DNA of 5,261 nt from Syntrophobacterales bacterium (GTDB lineage Bacteria > Desulfobacterota > Syntrophia > Syntrophales > JAAYKM01), in the NCBI GenBank assembly GCA_031285215.1, contig JAITWQ010000211.1, positions 1 to 5,261 on the forward strand, read 5' to 3'. Shown here piece by piece: positions 1 to 5,261 of this stretch. The translations under genes were made by a program, and so were the position numbers. Position 1 is the stretch's first letter. The number at the start of each line of letters is the position of its first letter. Below the pieces are notes generated by a model. That model did no database searches. It was not told the origin of the DNA and saw only the letters and a program-made list of their open reading frames with translations.

Positions 1-120
1 TTGTCGGGCCGCTGCCTGACAATTTATGGGGTTTTTGATCACGAGAGGACAGCACGGCAAGCAGCAACGGTGTTCGGGGAAAACGGGAATTGGTTTGTAA
101 GAGCTGTTCGTCCCCTGTAA
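1..120 (+). CDS. ispE: 4-diphosphocytidyl-2-C-methyl-D-erythritol kinase, C-terminal fragment (partial)
   Basis: Reading frame 1 is open from the first base to a TAA at 118-120 and gives 39 residues that look like the end of IspE, the GHMP-family kinase of the MEP isoprenoid pathway, which phosphorylates CDP-methylerythritol in the cytoplasm. What is visible is a LSG...TIYGVFD segment, at the place where the family has its third glycine-rich motif (SGSGxTxFGxF), followed by a short charged helix (residues about 13-25 of the fragment) and the ending WFVRAVRPL, typical of bacterial IspE tails. The neighbourhood supports the call, because ispE followed by tRNA-Gln and prs is a recurrent deltaproteobacterial order. 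Odd point: the motif reads SGRCLT instead of the usual SGSGPT. The 5' part lies outside the window, so activity cannot be judged. Another GHMP kinase is possible but less likely given the context. Confidence 0.72.
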   Translation: MSGRCLTIYGVFDHERTARQAATVFGENGNWFVRAVRPL

Positions 121-123
121 AAC
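95..123 (+). promoter_or_regulatory. Weak candidate promoter for tRNA-Gln/prs
   Basis: TTGTAA (95-100) and TAAAAC (118-123) are separated by 17 bases; each matches the sigma-70 consensus at 4 of 6 positions. Transcription would begin near 130, about 36 bases before the tRNA. The site overlaps the end of ispE, so read-through from ispE could equally supply the tRNA and prs. Low confidence. Confidence 0.25.
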
Positions 124-165
124 CCATGGCTTTTCCTGGTGTGGCAGCGCTGAAAAAAAATAATA

Positions 166-240
166 TGGGGCGTCGTCAAGCGGTAAGACACAAGATTTTG
201 GTTCTTGCATCCGGAGGTTCGAATCCTCCCGCCCCAGCCA
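166..240 (+). tRNA. tRNA-Gln (anticodon UUG), CCA encoded
   Basis: A complete cloverleaf can be folded by hand. The acceptor stem TGGGGCG (166-172) pairs fully with CGCCCCA (230-236), G237 is the discriminator and CCA is encoded at 238-240. The anticodon stem CAAGA (191-195) pairs with TCTTG (203-207) around the loop TTTTGGT, which puts the anticodon TTG at 198-200, reading CAA (and CAG by wobble) for glutamine. The T arm is GGAGG (213-217), loop TTCGAAT, CCTCC (225-229). The tRNA sits 45 nt after ispE and 27 nt before prs on the same strand, so it is probably cut out of a shared transcript. Confidence 0.96.
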
Positions 241-253
241 TGCAGCTTTTGTT

Positions 254-260
254 GGAAAGG
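254..260 (+). promoter_or_regulatory. Ribosome binding site of prs
   Basis: GGAAAGG lies 7 nt before ATG 268 and fixes that start against alternatives at 280 and inside the tRNA. It begins only 13 nt after the encoded tRNA CCA end, so tRNA 3' processing would leave a prs mRNA with a leader of about 27 nt. Confidence 0.6.
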
Positions 261-267
261 GTATTTC

Positions 268-1209
268 ATGCTTGAAAGAATGAGGATTTTTTCTGGTAAT
301 GCAAATGTTGCTTTGGCGGAGAAGATATGTGCAAATCTTGGCGTTTCCCTGGGGAACGCCAATGTGACTCAGTTCAGTGACGGGGAAACCCGTGTAGAAA
401 TAAACGAAAACGTCAGGGGTATGGATGTCTTTATCGTTCAGCCCACATGTCCTCCAACCAATATCACGGTCATGGAACTTCTTATCATGATCGACGCCAT
501 GAAGCGCGCTTCCGCCGATCGGATTACAGCGGTGATTCCATATTATGGATATGCCAGACAAGATCGGAAAGTGGCTCCCCGTGCGCCCATATCAGCGAAA
601 CTGGTAGCTGATCTGATTCACTCCGCCGGAGCGGATCGTGTCTTGGCGATGGATCTTCATGCCGGCCAAATCCAGGGATTTTTCGATATTCCCGTGGATA
701 ATCTCTTTGCCACCCCCGTCCTTCTTGAATATATGCGAAACAGTTATAAAGACGACACCGTTATCGTTTCTCCCGATACAGGAGGGGCGGAGCGGGCGCG
801 CGCTTTTGGGTCCCGCCTGGGAGCAAGCATGGCCATTATTGATAAACGCCGTGAGGGACCGAATGAGGCGCAAGTTATGAATATTATTGGTAGTGTTGAG
901 GGAATGAAGGCCATCCTTCTGGATGATATGGTTGATACGGCGGGAACTGTTGTACAGGCCAGCCGCGCCCTTGAAGAAGCGGGAGCAAAAGAAGTATCGG
1001 TTTGCTGTACCCATCCCGTCTTGTCTGGTCCTGCCATTGACCGCATTGAGGGATCAAATCTGAAAGAAGTGATTGTGACGGATACCATCCCCCTGCACGA
1101 GACAGCCCGAAAATGTAAGCGTATTAAAGTTCTTTCTGTGGCGGGGTTATTGAGTGAAGCAGTAAGGAGAATTTACTACAATGACTCTGTTAGTTCGCTC
1201 TTTATATAG
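268..1209 (+). CDS. prs: Ribose-phosphate pyrophosphokinase (PRPP synthetase, class I)
   Basis: Cytoplasmic enzyme that transfers pyrophosphate from ATP to ribose 5-phosphate, giving PRPP and AMP; PRPP feeds purine, pyrimidine, histidine, tryptophan and NAD synthesis. The 313-residue product is the normal family length and colinear with E. coli Prs. Visible landmarks: FSDGE (37-41) and INENVRG (45-51) near the N-terminus; the flexible catalytic loop [10 protein letters not shown] (92-101); the metal-binding segment [12 protein letters not shown] (128-139) with His131; VSPDTGG (167-173); DKRR (192-195) with the catalytic lysine; and the PRPP-binding loop [11 protein letters not shown] (217-227). 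ATG 268 is chosen because GGAAAGG at 254-260 lies 7 nt upstream; the in-frame ATG at 280 would remove two to three residues of the normal N-terminus, and longer readings run into the tRNA. It probably shares a transcript with tRNA-Gln upstream and pth and hppA downstream. Confidence 0.97.
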   Translation: MLERMRIFSGNANVALAEKICANLGVSLGNANVTQFSDGETRVEINENVRGMDVFIVQPTCPPTNITVMELLIMIDAMKRASADRITAVIPYYGYARQDRKVAPRAPISAKLVADLIHSAGADRVLAMDLHAGQIQGFFDIPVDNLFATPVLLEYMRNSYKDDTVIVSPDTGGAERARAFGSRLGASMAIIDKRREGPNEAQVMNIIGSVEGMKAILLDDMVDTAGTVVQASRALEEAGAKEVSVCCTHPVLSGPAIDRIEGSNLKEVIVTDTIPLHETARKCKRIKVLSVAGLLSEAVRRIYYNDSVSSLFI

Positions 1210-1249
1210 ATGGAATCTTTCTCCTTGAAATGTGACTCAATATGTGGCT

Positions 1250-1266
1250 AAGAACCATTAGTTCTT
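1250..1266 (+). repeat. Short inverted repeat in the prs-pth gap
   Basis: AAGAAC (1250-1255) and GTTCTT (1261-1266) form a perfect 6-bp stem around CATTA. No T-run follows, so it is not an intrinsic terminator; it may be a minor mRNA hairpin or chance. The rest of the 93-nt gap (1210-1302) holds no gene and no convincing promoter. Confidence 0.35.
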
Positions 1267-1302
1267 CGCCGGAATTTGTCGCAGAGAAAGGATATTTGAG
1301 GT

Positions 1303-1881
1303 GTGAAGCTGATTGTCGGGCTTGGTAATCCGGGATTGCGTTATTGTGACACAAGGCATAATGTCGGATTTCTGGTCATTGACCGGTTGGCTGATCTTTA
1401 TGGGGTAACGCTGGATCGCAAAGATTTCGATGCCTGTTGGGGTAAGGTAAAGTTGGATGAAACATCCGTTCTCCTTGTAAAACCGACGACATTTATGAAT
1501 TTAAGTGGTTACGCGGTGCAGGGGTTGGCTCACTATTTTGGCATAGCGGTAAGCGATATCATCGTGATCCATGATGATTTGGATCTGCCCTTTGAAACGA
1601 TTCGTTTAAAGAAAGGAGGCGGTGATGGCGGACATAAGGGGGTGATGTCAATTAGTGGGCAATTGGGTGATTCCGAGTTTGTGCGTGTTCGCCTCGGAAT
1701 CGGAAGAGCCCGGGAGCAGATGTCTCCAAGGGATTACGTTTTGCAATCCTTCTCAAGGGAGGAGGAAGATCTTTTGGATGCTGTCTTGGACAAGGCATGC
1801 GGTGCCATTAAGGTCGCCCTTTCAGAAGGAATTCAACGGGCAATGAATCAGTACCATAGAAGGAGTGTTGTAAAAAATTAA
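1303..1881 (+). CDS. pth: Peptidyl-tRNA hydrolase
   Basis: Cytoplasmic enzyme that cleaves the ester bond of peptidyl-tRNAs that drop off the ribosome, freeing tRNA for reuse. The 192-residue product has the usual Pth length and motifs: GLGNPG (6-11) with Asn9, TRHNVGF (17-23) with catalytic His19, KPTTFMNLSG (60-69) with Asn66, IHDDLDLP (89-96) with the catalytic-dyad Asp91, and GGGDGGHKG (105-113) with His111. The residue after His111 is Lys112, where E. coli Pth has Asn114; basic residues here are, as far as I recall, common in deltaproteobacterial Pth. The start is GTG 1303: the protein then begins MKLIVGLGNPG as expected, with an AAAGGA ribosome site at 1287-1292. It lies 93 nt after prs and 20 nt before hppA, consistent with co-transcription. 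Confidence 0.96.
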   Translation: MKLIVGLGNPGLRYCDTRHNVGFLVIDRLADLYGVTLDRKDFDACWGKVKLDETSVLLVKPTTFMNLSGYAVQGLAHYFGIAVSDIIVIHDDLDLPFETIRLKKGGGDGGHKGVMSISGQLGDSEFVRVRLGIGRAREQMSPRDYVLQSFSREEEDLLDAVLDKACGAIKVALSEGIQRAMNQYHRRSVVKN

Positions 1882-1887
1882 TATTAT

Positions 1888-1894
1888 GAGGAGG
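1888..1894 (+). promoter_or_regulatory. Ribosome binding site of hppA
   Basis: GAGGAGG is a strong Shine-Dalgarno match 7 nt before ATG 1902. An in-frame GTG at 1899 would be only 4 nt away, so ATG 1902 is the better start; the two differ by a single residue. Confidence 0.65.
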
Positions 1895-1901
1895 TTAGGT
1901 G

Positions 1902-4334
1902 ATGTTTAGAAGTTATCGTCGTTTTGGATCAATTTTGCTTACCGCCATTATCGCGGTTTTGATGATGGCACCCCTCGCTTTGGCGGGCGAAGCAAATATT
2001 ATGCTGCCCAATCTTAGCGAGGTTATGTTTGGGGCATGGGGAGGAGTAACCCTTCTTAACCTGGGGTTAATCGTTTGTGCCATAGGACTTGGATTCAGCA
2101 TTCTGCAGTATTTTCAGACCAAGAACCTTCCGGCTCACAAATCAATGCTGGACGTGTCCAATACGATCTGGGAAACATGCAAAACTTATCTGTTCCAGCA
2201 GGGTAAGTTTTTGGTGTACCTTTGGATTCTGATTGGCGCTTGTATGGTTTACTATTTTGGTATCCTTCAGTCGGCTGATTTCGGGCCTGGTAAAGTAATG
2301 GTGATTCTTTTCTGCTCAGTTATGGGTATTATGGGCTCTTATGCTGTGGCATGGTTTGGTATCCGCATCAACACCGTGGCCAATTCACGCGCTGCCTTTG
2401 CCTCCCTCAAGGGAAATCCTTTGAGCATGCTCAACATCTGTCTGCGGTCAGGAATGAGCGTGGGCCTTCTGCTGATCAGTATTGAGCTTTTTTTCATGAT
2501 AGCTATTCTGGTCTATGTTCCCATGGATTTGGCCGGTCCCTGCTTTATCGGGTTTGCCATTGGTGAATCTTTGGGCGCCAGCGCTCTTCGTATCTGCGGC
2601 GGTATCTTCACGAAGATTGCCGATATCGGTTCCGACTTAATGAAGATTGTCTTCCATCTTCCCGAAGACGATCCCAAAAACCCAGGCGTCATCGCCGACT
2701 GTACGGGTGATAATGCCGGTGACAGTGTTGGTCCTTCCGCTGATGGTTTTGAAACTTACGGCGTGACTGGCGTTGCTCTGATTGCTCTCATCGCTCTGGC
2801 TTTGGCTGATAACCCGGAAATGGGCGGGAAGCTCATTGTCTGGATTTTTGTAATGCGTATTATCATGATTATCACCGCTCTTTGTTCTTACTTCATCAAC
2901 AACGCCCTTAGTACAGCCCTGTTCGGTAATAAAAGGGAGTTTAATTTTGAGCATCCTTTAACCAATCTGGTTTGGATTACATCAATCCTTTCCATTGTCG
3001 CTACATTTGCAGCCAGCAACTTCCTTCTTTCCGATCTTGAGAAATATCCCGATCTCTGGTGGGCACTATCTATCATCATCAGCTGCGGGACCATTGCCGG
3101 CGCTGTAATTCCCGAACTTACCAAGGTTTTTACCAGCCCCACATCCCGCCACTGCGCAGAAACGGTTAACGCGTCCCGTCAGGGCGGCCCGTCATTGAAT
3201 ATTCTTTCGGGTATGGTTGCCGGTAATATGTCCTGCTTCTGGGGCGGTTTTACCATTTTAATTCTTATGTTCGTGTCCTATCTGGTTTCCAAAAATGCCT
3301 CAATCGTTGGCCTGATGCCGGCGGAATTTGTCTTTGCCGCCCCTGTTTTTGCCTTTGGTCTGGTGGCGTTCGGATTCCTTGGTATGGGACCTGTAACCAT
3401 TGCTGTTGACAGCTTTGGCCCTGTTTCGGATAATGCTCAATCCATTTACGAGCTTTCCCTGATCGAATCTGTTCCCGACATAAGGAAAGAGATTCAGAGG
3501 GATTTTGGTTTTGAGCCTGATTTTGATCACTCCAAACACTACTTGGAAAGCGCAGACGGCGCGGGAAATACCTTTAAGGCAACGGCAAAGCCCGTCTTGA
3601 TTGGTACGGCCGTAGTTGGCGCGACAACCATGATTTTTGGAATTATTATCCTTTTGGAACAGCTTTTTGGCAACGTAATTGCCAAACTGTCCCTGATTCA
3701 GCCGGAAGTTATTCTTGGCTTGATCATGGGCGGCTGTGTGATTTACTGGTTCACCGGTTCTTCTACTCAGGCGGTGGTCACAGGGGCGTACCGCGCCGTT
3801 GTGTATATCAAGGAGAACATTGACTTGAGCAAGCAATCCGCTTCGATTAATGACAGTAAAGAGGTTGTGAAAATTTGTACGGTTTATGCCCAGAAGGGAA
3901 TGATTAATATCTTTATCGTCATCTTCTTTATGACGTTGGCCCTGTCATTCTTTGATCCTTACTTCTTCATCGGTTATTTGATTGGTATTGCTTTCTTTGG
4001 TCTCTTCCAGGCCCTTTTCATGGCAAATGCCGGCGGGTGTTGGGATAACGCGAAGAAGATTGTCGAAGTAGATCTCAAAGAGAAGAATACTCCTCTCCAT
4101 GAGGCCACCGTTGTCGGCGATACCGTTGGCGATCCCTTCAAGGATACGTCTTCTGTTTCCATGAACCCGGTCATTAAGTTTACCACCCTGTTTGGTCTTC
4201 TGGCGGTGGAAATTGCCGTTACCATGACTAACCAGAACGTAAAGCTGGGTCTTGCTGCTGCATTCCTGGCGATTGCCTTGTTCTTCGTGTATCGTTCGTT
4301 CTACGGTATGAGAATTTCCGAAGACAAGATATAA
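1902..4334 (+). CDS. hppA: Membrane-bound proton-pumping pyrophosphatase, divergent K+-independent type
   Basis: Integral inner-membrane enzyme that hydrolyses cytoplasmic pyrophosphate to phosphate and pumps ions outward. The product has 810 residues, at the long end for the family, with about 15-17 hydrophobic segments. Pyrophosphate/Mg-site motifs, in order: TKIADIGSD (237-245), PEDDPKNP (254-261), GDNAGD (269-274), ADGFETY (280-286) with the semi-conserved gate Glu284, DNA (510-512), GNTFKAT (555-561), [11 protein letters not shown] (709-719) and [11 protein letters not shown] (739-749). Lys559 stands where K+-independent H+-pumping members have lysine and K+-dependent ones alanine. The core reads [20 protein letters not shown], not the canonical [20 protein letters not shown], and the C-terminal site ends [10 protein letters not shown], not KDTAGPALNP, which fits the divergent, Na+-regulated H+-PPase subfamily known from Chlorobium limicola and Cellulomonas fimi. 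A basic N-terminus, a hydrophobic run and ALA (26-28) suggest a signal peptide. H+ as the pumped ion is inferred from motifs only. Confidence 0.93.
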   Translation: [810 protein letters not shown]

Positions 4335-4340
4335 AATTCG

Positions 4341-4359
4341 TTTACCCGCAAGCGGTAAA
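4341..4359 (+). repeat. Inverted repeat after hppA
   Basis: TTTACC (4341-4346) and GGTAAA (4354-4359) form a perfect 6-bp stem with a 7-nt loop CGCAAGC, starting 6 nt after the hppA stop. No T-run follows. It could be an mRNA 3'-end stabilising hairpin or a dyad bound by a regulator, possibly NikR, whose gene starts 82 nt downstream; it does not match the E. coli NikR operator pattern GTATGA-N16-TCATAC. Confidence 0.4.
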
Positions 4360-4370
4360 TCAGGTGATAA

Positions 4371-4414
4371 ATGAAAGGGGAGGAAACGGTTATTTTCTTC
4401 CCCTTTTCATTTTT
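4371..4414 (+). terminator. Intrinsic terminator after hppA
   Basis: Bases 4371-4386 pair with 4394-4410 in a stem of about 16 bp, with one bulged T (4404), one G-U pair (4382/4398) and a 7-nt loop (4387-4393). The core GGGGA/TCCCC is followed by a T-run at 4410-4414. It would end the prs-pth-hppA transcript and separates it from nikR, whose ribosome site starts 13 nt later. The paired arms are purine- and pyrimidine-rich and the T-run is short, so some read-through into nikR is plausible. Confidence 0.75.
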
Positions 4415-4427
4415 CATATGGATATAT

Positions 4428-4435
4428 AAAGGAGG
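4428..4435 (+). promoter_or_regulatory. Ribosome binding site of nikR
   Basis: AAAGGAGG is a near-perfect anti-Shine-Dalgarno match 6 nt before ATG 4442. The in-frame ATG at 4436 directly abuts this site and so cannot be the start it serves; ATG 4442 is preferred. Confidence 0.75.
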
Positions 4436-4441
4436 ATGTTT

Positions 4442-4858
4442 ATGAAAGGTATTACTCGCTTTGGCGTATCTCTTGAAGAAGCGCTGTTGCAGCGCTTTGA
4501 TGATCACATCCACCGCAGAAATTACACGAACCGGTCAGAGGCCATCCGCGATTTGATCCGTGAGGAACTTGTCCGTGAGGAATGGCGGCAGAACAGTGAG
4601 GTCACAGGGGCCATTACCCTGGTCTATGACCACCATCAACGGGGACTTGTTGCCCGCCTTCTGGATATTCAGCACCATTACCATCATATTATTTTTTCCA
4701 GTCAGCATATTCACCTTGACCACGATAATTGCCTGGAAATTATTGTTGCCAAGGGAAACGCCGCGACAGTCGAAGAACTTTATGGAAAATTAAAAGCGGC
4801 AAAAGGTGTTAATCATACAAGCCTTGCCATGGCGACAACGGGAAAAATTACTGATTAA
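4442..4858 (+). CDS. nikR: Nickel-responsive transcriptional regulator NikR
   Basis: Cytoplasmic DNA-binding repressor that senses Ni(II) and controls nickel uptake or nickel enzyme genes. The 138-residue product has the normal NikR length and two-domain layout. Residues 1-45 form the ribbon-helix-helix domain: a strand around ITRFGVS (4-10), then helices containing NRSEAIRDLIREEL (30-43). Residues about 55-135 form the ACT-like tetramerisation and metal domain. The four high-affinity nickel ligands of E. coli NikR (His76, His87, His89, Cys95) are all present as His78 in QHHYHH, His89 and His91 in HIHLDHDNC, and Cys97. No nickel transporter or hydrogenase gene is visible in the window, so its targets lie elsewhere or beyond the edge. 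It follows the hppA terminator by 27 nt; its promoter was not identified, and read-through is possible. Confidence 0.96.
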   Translation: MKGITRFGVSLEEALLQRFDDHIHRRNYTNRSEAIRDLIREELVREEWRQNSEVTGAITLVYDHHQRGLVARLLDIQHHYHHIIFSSQHIHLDHDNCLEIIVAKGNAATVEELYGKLKAAKGVNHTSLAMATTGKITD

Positions 4859-4912
4859 TCCTTTTCTGTAATGAATCATTTATGTCATTTCTTCCTTGAC
4901 AGAAGTCTTTTT

Positions 4913-4940
4913 TTGTTCTAATTCATGCCACGAATATAAT
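4913..4940 (+). promoter_or_regulatory. Candidate sigma-70 promoter of the porin-like gene
   Basis: A perfect -10 hexamer TATAAT (4935-4940) is preceded at 16 bp by TTGTTC (4913-4918), a half-matching -35. Transcription would start near 4947, leaving a leader of about 113 nt before ATG 5060. A second combination, perfect TTGACA (4896-4901) with TCTAAT (4917-4922) at a short 15-bp spacing, lies just upstream and could be an alternative promoter. Confidence 0.55.
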
Positions 4941-4951
4941 TTTAGTAATAT

Positions 4952-4976
4952 TTTCTCTTCGCGAAAAGAGGAGAAA
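4952..4976 (+). promoter_or_regulatory. Dyad/hairpin at the start of the porin-like leader
   Basis: The segment is a nested palindrome. TTCGCGAA (4958-4965) is perfectly self-complementary and extends to a 16-bp dyad (4954-4969) with one mismatched pair. Alternative RNA pairings are CTCTT (4955-4959) with AAGAG (4966-4970), and TTTCTC (4952-4957) with GAGAAA (4971-4976). It begins about 5 nt after the predicted transcription start, a position suited to an operator or a 5'-end stabilising hairpin. No T-run follows, so it is not a terminator. Confidence 0.45.
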
Positions 4977-5059
4977 TAAACTCTGTGTTTTGGCGATAAT
5001 GTAAATACGAATTTTCCCGAAAGATTTGCTGAATAAAAAACAGGAGAAAATACAAAGAG

Positions 5060-5261
5060 ATGAAAAAAGTTTTGGCTGTTTTAAGTTTGCTGCTCTTGGT
5101 AGCGGTATTTGCCATACCCGCCGCAGCTGTGGACGTCAAGTTCAGCGGAGATTACTATATCGCCGGCGACTATTACAGCCGCACCGGCGTAGATGGTCAT
5201 TATTATGGTATCCCGGACAATGCGTCAACGGCCTTTTTTTATCAGAGCCTCTGCATTCAAA
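5060..5261 (+). CDS. Exported porin-like / outer membrane protein, N-terminal fragment (partial)
   Basis: The frame from ATG 5060 stays open to the window end and gives 67 residues. Residues 1-23 are a clear Sec signal peptide: MKK, a hydrophobic stretch of leucine, valine and alanine, then a probable signal peptidase I site after Ala-Ala-Ala (21-23). The mature part starts VDVKFSGDYYIAGDYY and continues with alternating, tyrosine-rich segments and a later TAFFYQ (57-62), resembling the first strands of outer-membrane beta-barrel porins of deltaproteobacteria. That family call is by resemblance only. The ribosome site AGGAG (5042-5046) is 13 nt from the start, longer than ideal, but no other in-frame start gives a signal peptide. 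It is 201 nt after nikR, with its own candidate promoter and a long leader, so it is probably a separate transcript. The substrate is unknown, and the 3' end is missing. Confidence 0.75.
   Translation, partial: MKKVLAVLSLLLLVAVFAIPAAAVDVKFSGDYYIAGDYYSRTGVDGHYYGIPDNASTAFFYQSLCIQ

Noticed and set aside
205..267. N-terminal extension of prs starting inside the tRNA
   Set aside because: It overlaps tRNA-Gln, and the encoded residues do not resemble Prs; ATG 268 has a ribosome site and gives the family length.
39..362. Open frame on the minus strand across the ispE tail, tRNA and prs start
   Set aside because: It reads antisense through a clear tRNA and two coding regions, resembles no protein I know and has no supporting ribosome site.
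1225..1254. Possible promoter TTGAAA-N18-TAAGAA between prs and pth
   Set aside because: The -35 is good, but the -10 matches at only 3 of 6 positions, so it is not distinguishable from chance.
4376..4420. NikR operator of the E. coli type upstream of nikR
   Set aside because: TCATAT at 4414-4419 resembles one half-site, but the base pattern 16 nt upstream (ATTTTC at 4392-4397) does not match GTATGA.
4891..4914. Terminator for nikR (CTTC/GAAG followed by a T-run)
   Set aside because: The stem is only 4 bp with a 7-nt loop; the T-rich run at 4908-4914 is better read as part of the AT-rich promoter region.
5240..5261. SLCIQ in the porin-like fragment, where relatives might have arginines, together with the odd ispE residues at the other end, as a sign of sequence errors at the edges
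   Set aside because: The expected residues are from memory of a variable family, and the window ends need not be contig ends; the evidence is too thin.
1..5261. CRISPR arrays, insertion sequences, attachment sites or other mobile features
   Set aside because: No spaced direct repeats, transposase or integrase genes, or terminal inverted repeats were seen; the tRNA shows no duplicated 3' end in the window.

Overview
The window reads as a chromosomal housekeeping segment from a Gram-negative bacterium, most likely a member of the former Deltaproteobacteria (Desulfobacterota, for example a Syntrophales-type anaerobe). Four things support this: the ispE / tRNA-Gln / prs / pth order, which recurs in that group; a membrane pyrophosphatase; a NikR nickel regulator; and the start of an exported, porin-like protein. 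The taxonomic call is inference from gene order and protein flavour, not from a marker search. Base composition looks moderate and even across the genes, and nothing suggests a recent insertion.

Layout, all on the + strand: the last 39 codons of ispE (1-120); tRNA-Gln(UUG) with encoded CCA (166-240); prs, ribose-phosphate pyrophosphokinase (268-1209); a 93-nt gap where many relatives carry rplY (L25/Ctc), with no gene here; pth, peptidyl-tRNA hydrolase with a GTG start (1303-1881); hppA, a proton-pumping membrane pyrophosphatase with a signal-peptide-like N-terminus (1902-4334); a hairpin and an intrinsic terminator (4341-4414); nikR (4442-4858); a 201-nt AT-rich gap with a candidate promoter and a dyad; and the 5' part of a secreted beta-barrel-like protein (5060-5261, cut by the window end).

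How the genes may work together: the short spacing from ispE through tRNA-Gln, prs, pth and hppA suggests one transcript closed by the terminator after hppA. Prs makes PRPP, and the reactions that consume PRPP release pyrophosphate, as do aminoacyl-tRNA synthetases. HppA would hydrolyse that pyrophosphate and store part of its energy as a proton gradient, which suits an energy-limited anaerobe. That functional link is inference. NikR and the porin-like gene appear to be separate units.

I found no clear sign of a novel defence, mobile or RNA system. The items most worth a second look are the divergent type of HppA, the odd motif III in the ispE tail, the missing rplY, and the promoter-proximal dyad before the last gene.
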